Assembly (NCBI RefSeq): GCF_029227915.1
Contig: NC_079883.1
Location: forward strand, 24,118,001 to 24,182,000
Length of the DNA: 64,000 nucleotides
Direction: 5' to 3'
Origin: Hydractinia symbiolongicarpus
Taxonomy: Eukaryota > Cnidaria > Hydrozoa > Anthoathecata > Hydractiniidae
In this document: one piece after another, positions 12,901-24,900 of the stretch
Numbering within the stretch: the first letter of the stretch is position 1
Layout of the letters: each line of letters starts with the position of its first letter
Translations under genes and position numbers: made by a program
The notes under the pieces: model-generated
What the model saw: the letters and a program-made list of their open reading frames with translations, nothing else
Told to the model about the DNA's origin: nothing
Database searches by the model: none

Positions 12901-15900
12901 CCCTTTAAATTTAACCCCCACAAGTTTAAATACAGTAGTCAGCTACTTAAATCTAATGCAGATAGTTAGAAATAAAGTCTTATCAAACCTTCTGTAAATA
13001 GAATACATTTCAACGCTGTATATATTATTTTATAATACATATACCGTGAATAATTTTAGGCTGGAAGTGTTTCAATGAATATTCAAAAAGCCCAGGTATA
13101 CATATACACAAGTTGTTATTGCATGAAAAAAAAAAGAAATTATATTTTCTACATCGCAGTGCTTCAACGAGTTCATTAAAATGATTTCAAATACACAATG
13201 TAGAATAGGGTAAAAGAGAAGCAGACTTGGCTAGAATCATATAAGAAATAAGTCAGAGAAATAAAATGAAAAGAATATAGAAGTTGTGCTGCACTACTAC
13301 ACAGTTGTTTTAATTCAAATACGTTTAAATCAAAGTTTATTGATCTATTGTAGAAAGTTATTTATTGTTAAAAGGTTTTTGGATATGCAGTTTCTTAAAG
13401 GGGCCAAGAATTTAGCTGGCATCCCCTCCATCCATGTACATGTAGTGCTAAAATGATTTAATTTACTGCGTTAGAAAACATTCTTATGATCAATTTTTGT
13501 GGAGGTCACTAAATCAGAAAATCTACTACCCATTTTGTTGCCCCTTTAAGAAATTGTCCTACTAACATTACAAAACTGCTCATCTTATATCCTATATCCC
13601 CTTTTAAGAAATTGTTCTACTAACATTTTGAAATACTAATCTTTTCCAGCTTTGTTCTGATAACTCAGCCGAGTGCGTCTGCAAGAAAAAATGCTATCCA
13701 AATTATGTGAAAAGGGTATCACCTTGTGCTTGTCTTAGTGTGGAAAAGCCTAAACAAACTCCAACTGAAACAGAGTCTTCTTCGCTTATTACAGAGTCTT
13801 CAAAGGTACTAACAACCGCCTTCTTAACCCGTTATATGATTTTAAAAAACTTACCGGTTCTAATAAACTAACAGTAGCTGTAAAGAAGTCTTTTTATTTT
13901 TGCATGCAATAAAACGTTAGCATTATTGCATAAAATGCTGTTGTAGTGGTCATGTTTTCTAGTCTGTTTTGTAAGTTTAAGATAATGAAACTTAGTTGTC
14001 TTTTTTTTTCTTTGTATACATACCTTTTTTACTTGAGATAGAGTTGCGTTCAATTTAGCAAGTCGGCTTATCCTAGCACAATGTCTTTGTTCATCTAAGT
14101 AGGTTTTACATTTTATTAGGCATGCACAGACAACACCCCTGAGTGTAATTGCAAAAACATGTGCCATCCAACACCCATTGCGTCCGTCAACCCCTGTTAT
14201 TGTCAACCATCGCAAGGAGCTGGCATATTACCATTAGTTCCTGCAGCACAAAACACACAAACTACAGATGCAACAACAAACATTCAGAATACTACACAAA
14301 TCCACAACACCACTACAGCCACCGCAGTAACACCTTCAAATAAAACTGAAGCTGCACCAGTCCCAACTAATAACACACAAGGTTTGGTGAACGCAGCGAA
14401 TGTTCAGTCATATACATATACACCTTACAACGCACCTGCAGCGAGCAGAACACAAACATCCATTGCACAAGCATCTTTGTTACATCCAGCAGCACCTGTT
14501 GCTGCACAAGCTGCTGTGGCTAAGGTAAAAACATTAGGGTTAATCAATGGTAATATTAGGAAAATATATTTTTGCATTAAAGAAAACATCATTAAGTAAT
14601 CTATTCAGGGAATGTATTAAATATTTTTTTTTTGATTTTTTAATTTTACAGAAAGCGAGACTTGTAGATTATAACCTTTTCAACATCTCAGGAAGACATT
14701 TTCCTAAAATTTTACAAGTAAACTTTGTTGCGTTAATGGTACGTAGAAAAAAGGTTTTGCTGGAGATTACAGTCAACGTATGAAAAGCTTCAAACATTTT
14801 TTTAAAATTAACTTGGAATGTTGATGGTATTTTTTTGTTGTAAAATGAGTGAACGTACTGTACCGTGGGTTGAATAGCCCAGTTATTTTATTATAAAATT
14901 CCCCACATCCTTACCTTGTCAAAAAAGGTGAAAAATTCTGCAGATTCGTCACATTTTTGGGCAAGCACCCTTGTTTCAACATGAATACCTTGTTCGTTAA
15001 CAAGTCATAAAGTAGAACACGAGATCATTCTTAAAATAGTTTTCCTTCCTCTGTCAAGTGTATTTTATATAACATTTTATATAACATTTGACAAAAAAAT
15101 GAGAGGCAGAAAGTAAATTTGGCAAACTTGCTTACCTCTATTTAGTGCTAGAAGCGTTTTTTGATAGAGTGACTACAAATTTCAATTGTGCCAGTGAGAG
15201 TACATGAAGTTACTTTGGTCAGCAAAAGATGTTTAAAATTGTTTTGCTCAAGAGCTATGAATGGGAGGTCTGGTGTGTTTACATATTATTTCAAGCGGAT
15301 TTTTTCATGATAAGTAAATGACTTTACTTCAAATTGCAGTTACTTTTAGTGTCTATAACCATGTCTGTAAATCTTTGTAACATTCACAAAATGTAAGAAT
15401 GAAATAAAAATATGAATCATTTCCTTAATTATCAATTAAATTGAAACTTTCAAACTTTTTTTTGTAGTTTGAAGTCAGCTCAACAAAAGGTGAACAACGC
15501 AGTGCTGATCCATACGCTTATGGTTGGTGCACAAGAGCTTGCCATCCTTTAAGTGTTGCTGCTGAGAAGCCATGCAAGTGTGCTTCTGGTTCAAATACTG
15601 CAAACTTCTTCCCACCAAGATCACCAGAGAATAAAATAATCAAAGCTCCTGTTTCTTCTCATATAAAAGCACCTATCAGTAACCATGTTAATCCGGTTCC
15701 TGCTAAACAAACTTCCCCCATAGCACCTGCAGTGCCTAATGTCCATGTACCTGCCACTAGGCCTGTAGAAGGTGCTGCCATTACAGCAAATGCAGGATCA
15801 GTGGTACCACAAACAGATGCGAGTGCGCAAACTCGTAATGCAGTCTCTGCTAGTGAAAGTGTATGTGCAAGAAGTTGCTCCCCTCTTTCTGTTGCTAGTC

Positions 15901-18900
15901 AGGACCCATGCAGTTGCCAAAACACAACAGGTGCTTTGCCGGCTACAGCTCCATTGACTAAAGATACAATCAAACCAGTTGACACCACCCATCATAGTAA
16001 GTGTTGCTTTACAATAGTTGGGAACTTAGCTAGGGGAATTTCTGTTATTCTATGCAACTGCTTAGACATAAATCTGTAAAGTTTGTAGCTACAAAGGTTT
16101 GAGAAGTTTTATTTTCATATACTGACTTTCTACAGCGGTCTAAATTCCACTTTCTTTAACGGAACTAATTTTCGCTAGAATTAGTTTTCGCGAGTCAAAA
16201 AAATTGAGCGGGTATTAATTTTTGCAATTATTGATTCTCAAAAAAAATATTTTTGCTTTATCATTGAAACCACGAAAGTCGTTCATCAGCAAATATGGCT
16301 TTAGTTAATATATAGCAGTATAAATTAAAACCAAAAATAAGATGTAAAAAATGCGATTATATATCCTTCGCGGGTAAATTCGTAAAAAGCATTTATTAAA
16401 AAATTAATAGCTTTAAGGATATACAGTTGATTTGCTGTTGTATTCACTTTAGTCACAATTACTTTTCTTTTGTTCTTGTATTAAAATTTGAGATAATGAA
16501 TAAGCAATGGATTAATCTTTTAATTAATAATTAATCTTTCTTGATCAAAACAGACTTGCTATACCTCGGGTCAAATTTCTTAAAGGTAAAAACATTGTGG
16601 CGTAATGATTTATTCGGGAAATTTTAATGACTAACAACGTAATTTCATTGAATAATATATTTGGAGTTTTTGTAACTCATCATTAGATTCATTTTTTAAC
16701 TCATTTTATTTCTATTAAAAAAAGAAACCCTTAATATATTTACTGATATTGGAATCAAGTTTAAATTTCTAAACACACTTGTGTTTAGGCTATCAAGGAT
16801 GTTACAAGGACAGAAAACCAATTCGAGATTTACCCAAGAGATTCAACCGTTTTGATACCACTCCTGAAGCTTGCATCAGCGAGTGCAAATACCAAAATTA
16901 CAAATTTGCTGGCGTCCAATATGGCTACCTTTGTTTCTGTGGTAACGCATTTGGTCGCTATGGTAAAGTAGCGGACTCAGATTGTAATTCTTTGTGCAGT
17001 GGAGACAGTAAACGTTCGTGTGGTGCTTTTTGGCACAACTCTGTATATGCAGTTGGTAGGTTCTTTTGATATGTTTTGCATAATTTTGATATGCTATTTT
17101 ACTTTCACAAATCTGCAGGTTTTTAATGCCATATGTAATAATTTTTAATTGATCAGGTTGTTGCTAGAGCCTTAAGAATCGTTAAATATCGCAGAGATTA
17201 TAGCGAAAAACCTTGAAAAACATCCAAAAATGGTCGAGATTTCTGGGTTTTTTATTTCGCTATTACGCAATTTTTGAATTGTCCTAATTTGAAAATGATT
17301 TACTCTAGCTACAAAAATCTTTCTTTGTCATTATGTAAACTAATAATTTTTTGGAAAATAAAATTCAGTTTGTGACTAAATTGAAGATTTTTAACATTTT
17401 TCGAAATTTTCAACAATTTTCAACAATTGACAACAATTTTCGAAAAATGTTAAGCCTTAAAGCAGGACTCGACAAAAAAATATTAAATTCTTTTCTAACG
17501 ACATAGTGGTCACACTCTTCCTGTTAACCTTTTCTAACGACATAGTGGTCACACTCTTCATGTTAACCTTTTCTAACGACATAGTGGTCACACTCTTCAT
17601 GCTAACCTTTTTTTATCTGGCAATCTTTTGTGATGCCTATTTATGATAAAAATTTCTTTCAATATTTCTTTCAATATATATAGCAATTTGAGGAATAATT
17701 TGGAGTAATGTTCCCTACCTTACACAGTTTTACGTATTTTATACTTCAGATGACAGTAAAGAGTACGACCCTTCAGATTTCGACTTTGCTAAGATTGACG
17801 CTGCTGAGCGATTGAGAGATACTTTACCAGCACCTGCTATTCGAACAGTCAACAAACCAGCACCAGCTGCATCCACCAACGAATATTCTGGTACGTTTCC
17901 ATGTTTTTTTTTGTTTTTTTTTAAATCTGACGTTTTAAGAATTAGAATTCTCACCCAATATGAGCAAAACAATATCGTATTAAAACACATGGTATAAGAG
18001 AATGGGCGGGGTGTAAAATTAAAAAAAATTGGAATATTCCAATAACAATTAGTTTTAACCCTTATTATTTGACATTATATTTATAGCAAGTGTAGACATG
18101 ATGTTTTACATCGGTTGAATTTTCGGAGTGGCACACAGACAGTCAATTTTTTTTCTTTGTGACTTTTAAGGATATGCACTGATCAACAACCGCAATTCAG
18201 TCACAAGTAAAGCGTTTACTTGGAAATCTTACCACTTTGAAATTTCACTACGCATAATATCGGCGCGTGGCCTTTTGGTTATGGAGTTCGTTTCGTAATC
18301 ACGAGGTCCGTGGTTCGGTCCACAGCGCGGGCATGTTGCCTATGCCACAGCTGTGGATCAACCCATGCCATCTGAGGGAAATTGGGTAGGCAATGCTGGT
18401 GTATGCTTAATGTATACATTCTGAACACAGGACCCACATTGATAAAAGTGTTTCAAACAGTGAGGTGGCTATATCCTGTATAAATATCGAGAATAATAAT
18501 AATAATAATATAAAAACTCATGTGAACAATCCTAAGAAACACACAAGTCCTATGTAAGTTGCATCTGAAAATTTTTTATCCCTCTGAGATATTTTATATT
18601 TATATTCGTTTATTTTTATTTTCTAGATTCACAAGGAGGTAAGATGGAGATTCTCACTAATTTTTTATTTTTTATTTTTTATTTTATTTTAACGTAACAT
18701 CTTGTGTCAGGTTGGTCACTACACCTGAAAAACTTATTGAACCTCCTGGAAATAGAATATACTCCAAAAAACCCAGAAAGTTTCAAAAATGGAAAAAACA
18801 ATGAAATTTTTTTTTCTTTTGTTTTTTATGTTTATTTAGTGCATTTATTTATTCATCAGGTTTTAAATGCCGTTTTTTTTAATTGAAAAGTTTCTTTTGT

Positions 18901-21900
18901 TGAACCAAATTATTCCTGAAAGGAAGTTAGAAAAGTTCCTGAATTTTAAAGTGGTCACCATGCGTGTTTTATCGCGCGTTTTCACATTTTATCGTTAAAA
19001 CTAAAATTTATTATTTCTTTTTTAGCAAATGTTGCAACTCATTTGATGAAAGGTAACTTTTCTTCCTTTTATTTTCGATATTATTTTATCCTTAATTTTG
19101 CTCTCTACACTACTATGCTATTTTTCTTTTATTTTAGCTGCACAGGCTGCACTTAAAGGTGAGTTTATAATTAAATTATATAAGTCGACAAAGCCCGTGG
19201 AAAAATCCTCTTAGGCAGAGGAAAAATTTCAAAGAGCCGTCATTTAAATTTTGATGACGTCAGCACTGTCAAGTTCATATATATATATAAAAAAATGTTT
19301 AAGAATTCCCGCGTAGCATCTATTTTGAAGAGCTTGAAACTCAGATCAAAATAACGTATATGAACATGTATATTTTAGGAAAAGTTAAGGAGATATATAC
19401 GTTAAAAAATTTTGTTGACGTTAGCAAGGACCCGTGAATACACAATTTCTTTTTTCGGTTGCGTAGAGCTCCAAACACTATAATTAAAGATTTATAATTA
19501 TTTAATGTGTATAATATTTCAAATCAAATTCGTGAACATTTTACTCATTTCGTTCCTTTTTATTTTTATGGCGGCCTAAAAACCTGGAAAATTTGCAAAT
19601 GTTAAACTCTGACTACTATAAAATCAGTAGCCCCATGGTTGATTAACTCCCTGAATCACTCTAAAAAATTATTAATCTTCGATTTTCACTTAAAATTTTG
19701 ATTTGTAAATATTTATTACTGTCAGAGTTAAAGTTAAAAAATCACTTCCGTATTTTATATAACGACTTCTATAATATGATTTGTTTTGTAATTCAATTTT
19801 TTTTTCATTTTAGCTGCTAAGAAGTTATTACCAAGTAAGTACAAAAAAGTTTGCATATATGCAAACTTTTCTGTCCAATAGAAAGCAGTTAGGATTAAGT
19901 ACTACTTTCAGAATTTAAAATCACTGCAATTTTTAGTAAAGGAAATGTGATTTTTTAAAGAGAATTCGAATCATGCAGAAGTATTGTTTTTCATCTTCTT
20001 AGGTGTAAGCAAGAAGCACAAAGTTCATAAAAAGGGTGGAAAACAAGGAAGAAAAGATAAACGTGAGGACGATGAAGAAGATGCAGAATTAATGCAAGAA
20101 AAGATGGCCGCCATGGCTTCGTTAGGAGGTAAGGACAACTCGAGAATAATAATTTCAATAGGTTTGTTTATGGAACATTTTTAAGTTTTCGTTATCGATC
20201 AAGAAAATACCAAAAAAGTTAACAAAAAGATAACAAATAAAAAGAAGACAACACATGTTAAAACATCTACAATATTTAAAATTCGAAGTAGATCACATGT
20301 TAGGTACAACGAATAATTATACGACGAAAAATTTGGCTGACATTTCAGACGACTTGATTTGCTAATTTTACGAAATATTTGCTTTATTTTTAAATTATAA
20401 CGATAAACAAGTGTATTTCTTTTAATTTTTTATAGAAACAAACAGATTTTGCGGAGTTTAGCGAGTTTCGTAATAATTTCCGCAATAACTAATTTTCGCG
20501 AAATTGAAAAAAACTCGCAAAATTCACGAACATTAATTGCTGCGAAATTTAATTCCCTTACGGTATAATTTATAATTGAAGACCATAAAGTAAAAATACT
20601 GTAGTTCAGCAGATCAATTGATTTCACTTATCAATATTTATTATCGGGAATCCAACGTTAAAGCTAATGATCCTTTCACGAAAATATAAAATCTTTTTTC
20701 AGCACCGTGCATTTCACTTTTTTTTTTCTGTCACCCCAGCACCTCTTATATTTTGCTAAAAAGCTATTAATCCTTTTCTAGCTGCCCATGAAATTTTACA
20801 AAAAACTAACTTTGGCTTGGATAAGCGAGACGCAGAACGTGAAAAACGTTCCATTGATGAAGACAGTGATCCTTACGATCCAGATAATGGAAAAGATCTG
20901 TTAGCTGCTTATTTAGCAAATGTTGATGCTTACAAACGTCAAGTCCGAAGTGTCGACGACGACGAAGAAGATGAAGATCGTAAGTCAATTATATGTTGTC
21001 ATGACTACGAGTTTTTTTCTCTTTTCAACACATTTGTGTGGGCCAATTTACTAAAATTAAAATCTGAAGAAAAAGATACATAAATAACCCAATGTTAATA
21101 ATGTCGTGTACTCGAGTAATAAAAATCGGAAAAGTAACCAATTTTAATTACATGGTTTGTCGTCAACCGTAAAATTATTTCGGTGCCCACCCACCTACGT
21201 TGCAACACATATACGGAAATCAGAAAACAAGTCAGCTCTTTTAAGCCGGAAAAAGTCAGAGAGTTAATGTGTGAATAAGCTAACCACCAATACCAAGTAT
21301 TAATCACTGAATAATACCAGTGTTTTTTTTTGTTGCTGTTATGTAAAAATGATTTTTTATGTAGCAAATGAAAAACCAAAATTTGATTATCGAAGAATGG
21401 TTATCGGAGAAACTGACGAAGGAGAATTCGTAGAGAGGTATAATGATGAGAATGTAGAAAAAAAGAAGAAAAAGCGAGCAACAGATGGTAAGAAAAAACG
21501 TTCTACAGCAGAGGGTAGTGGAGCTGGAGAAAAAAGAAAACGATCCGTGACAAAGGGTAGTGGTGCTGGAGAAAAGAAATCCGTGACGGAGGGTAGCGGA
21601 ACTGGAGAAAAGAGAAAACGTTCTGTTTCTGAAGGCAGTGGTGCAGGGGGAAAAAGAAAAAGATCTATGACGGAGGGTAGCGGCGCTGGAGAGAAGAAGA
21701 AACGAACTGTGTCAGAGGGCAGTGGTGTAGGAGAAAAAAGAAGAAGATCTATGATGGAGGGAAGTGCGTCATTTCAACATAAAAAGCTTATTCATAAACG
21801 AAAACGACGTGCAGTACTGGAAAATAGCGGTTCCAACAAGAAGCGTTTTGTTATCGAAGGTAACGGTTCCAACAAAAAGCGTTCTATAGTTGAGGGCAGC

Positions 21901-24900
21901 GGTTCCAACAAGAAACGTTCTGTCATCGAAGGCAGCGGTTCCAACAAGAAACGTTCTACCATCGAAGGCAGTGGCTCCAACAAAAAGCGTTCTATAGTTG
22001 AAGGCAGCGGTTCTAACAAAAAACGAGCTATCGTTGAAGGTAGCGGTGCCAACAAGCGCAAAAGAAGGTCGTTGGAAGGAAGTGCAGATTACCAAAGAAA
22101 AAGGAGGGGTATGTCTGATGAAATGCAGCGAGTAGAGGGCGATAAGCTCAGTGAAATCGAAGCTAAATTACGTTCACTAGAATATGTTGAGAAAAGAGAT
22201 CAAATTCCAGAAGAAGGTAATTCTATTTTATTTCTTTTTTAATTTATAAGAAGAACAAAAATAACAGAAATAACAAAACTTTTTCGTTGTTTAGCTCTAA
22301 CAGCAGACGATGAAAGCGAAGAAGAGGAAGAGGAAACACAGGGAGGTAGGAATTTCTAAACGACATCGATACTTTTTTTGTTCTGTGCAATGCTTTCCCT
22401 ATTTTTTATCAACAACGAACACAATATCTTCTCCGCTGACACAAGAATGAACTCTTTAGAAGATGAATCTGGCTCTGGAGAATCAGACAATGAAGAGGAA
22501 AGTACGGAGGAGAGTGAAGAATCCGGTAGTGAGTCCGGTGAATCGGATGACCGTGATATGAGTAGAAGATCAGCTGAAGAAGATATGGAGAGTCTGTTCT
22601 CAAAGGTGGGAGATACGACCTGGTTGTTAATTATTTTCACAGGCACTTTCTCGCGCCTTATTATAAAATATCACAATTTTTAAGGGAAGAAATTATTTGT
22701 GGAAAAAATGTTTTCGGTTTTCGCGGTTTTTGAAAAATTCGCGAAAGTTCCCGCAAATATAATAAGGTCAATCGTAAACCGTAAATTACCCCACTGAAAT
22801 GTGCCAGTTGGTCTCTAAAAATTTTTGCTGCTAGAAGACAAACTTTATAAAAATTAGTCGGAAATAAATAGCTCAAATTTTTGTAGAACTGCGAAAGTTT
22901 CAACTTTCCACTAAAGTGAGTACAATTTCTACTATTTATGTTGATAATGCAAATAGCCTTAGTGCATCAATGAATAAATTTATTAAAGACATATATAACC
23001 AGGTATGCCAAGATAATGGTAAAGTACACCTTGCTTTGTCACGTGACCAAGAAAATAAGTGGACGGAATAAGCGAGAAAATATCACACATGGTTAGTTAG
23101 TTTTGCAGACACAACCACCCGCCCTCAGTGAGAGCATAAAATAATTATATTATTTCATTAGAACTTTATAGTTAACAGTTAACTATATAGTTGTCTTAAA
23201 TTTTATCGTATTCCGGCTGCATGTATATATTTACCTTGTCTGATTTACTACACTTGTATCGCATATACGAAGGTTATATAAAGTTAATAAATCAAGTTAT
23301 TTTCGATTGAATGCATTAAATTAGAAAATAACGCATATTATCTCCAAATTCAAGACACGCAGATATTTTGTACACATGCCGGCAAATCTGTATTGTACAT
23401 ACATGTAAATAAAATGTACATTTACAACCCGAAATCAGAATTAAAAGAATACGATACTTTTTTCTATATCGATTTTTTACTGAAGGACATCCCATAGCTG
23501 TCTACATTGTCTTCTTTTTTTCTTTAGCGATCTGTTGAAGCTGGCAAACCTGACAATTCATCCGAAGTGGGTAACTCAACTGAGAACGCTCATTTGAAGA
23601 GTGATGTTGAGAAAGGTATGAATTTGTGTGTTTGTTTCTGCTGCCTGTGCCTAAAAAAAGATCAACAATGCAAACCCGATTTTCCATATCCATTTTGCCG
23701 TAAATCAAAACGAGGCCGTATTTTTTAAAACGAGGCAAGTGTTAAGTATTTTATTTGGGATGCACGAAAATAAAGGAAGGTAGGTTTTTTACAGCGTTTA
23801 TAGCTTTATCATTGTAATTTAACTTCTTTTTTAATAAATTGCATTGATAAAAAAGGATAGTACAAAGTTTTGTTGATTTTAAAGCAGTAATATGAATGGA
23901 GGTGTAGTGACAGAAACCGGCAAATGTTTGTTTTAAAAAAGCTATAAATAGCTAGCTAGTAACTAGTTAACAAGCACTATGGGTATTATCTACTATCTGA
24001 TTACTTTAAAGAAAGAAACTAAATAAAAATTCAGGTGATATTATTGGGAAATCTTGGAATAGCGTATAAAGTTACAATAAAATGCCCACAATGATAATGC
24101 CACATGAATACCCCATGAACTTAATAGATAAAATATTATCGGGGGTCCTTTAAAATACTTTTTGGTAACTCAATCGTCATAGTTAGTGGAATGGGACACA
24201 GCTGTTATAAGGCTGTATGTAACTCCCCAGCCGGCACAAAGAGCTATAAATGACGTCATTTTGACATCTTTCGAATTTCTAAAAGACGTCTTTTTAGCGC
24301 TGATTTGTTCGTCTATAATGCATCTTTTTAAGCGTCTAAGACGTCTTTTCAAACATGCATTTCAAAAGATCTCTTTTCGACATCTTTTGCAAAACACATC
24401 TTTTCCAAAGCCGTCCTTTAGACGTTGTTATGAAATTACTTTTTAGCTGGTTTGCTTGTTTGTGTCCAGGGAACTAAAAAGCAAAGCACAGTGATCTTCT
24501 TAATCATAGTGTGAATTAACATCAATTCATCAAAACAAAAACCCTGGAGAAAAGTTTTAATTTCATCATAAGTTTCTGTTTTTACAGGTGTAGATAGCTT
24601 GCTTAATCTTGTCGTCGAACTGTATAAACAACAGAAAACGATCAAGGCGTTCGAATCTTCCGTTCGATCCTTACGTCACGATATTTTACATGAACTCAAT
24701 GTTCCACAAGTTAAGAAAAACACAGCCACGAAAAAAGTGCGAGAAGAAATTGAGAAGACTGCGAGGGAGAGGCTGCATGGTGAGTTTGCAACAAACTCCG
24801 TTATTTTATGCGAAATTTTGAAGTTTAAAAATCCTAAAATTTACGAATACGTATTCGTAATTTTTGTTTTTCTTATGAGAAACAGGTAAATCTAATCCAG

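Larger units (their letters stand above)
17750..20979 (+). other. Linker and micro-exon region of the large protein
   Basis: Exon 17750-17890 is acidic then Pro/Ala-rich. Four very small exons follow: 12 nt (18627-18638), 27 nt (19026-19052), 21 nt (19138-19158) and 21 nt (19814-19834), all phase 1-1. Three of them encode Ala/Lys/Leu helix-like turns (ANVATHLMK, AAQAALK, AAKKLLP). Exon 20003-20128 is strongly basic (SKKHKVHKKGGKQGRKDKR) and then acidic. Exon 20782-20979 has LDKRDAEREKRS and a DDDEEDED run. The 12-nt exon is the least certain, but its phase and sites fit. Confidence 0.65.

Noticed and set aside
11125-15996. Cys motif as a cnidarian venom toxin domain
   Set aside because: The Cys spacing fits no toxin family I know, and the setting (WSC, long linkers, repeats) points to a structural or matrix protein.
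21769-22095. Antisense open frames across the EGSG repeat
   Set aside because: They are periodic shadows of the plus-strand repeat; the plus frame has splice sites and in-phase neighbours.
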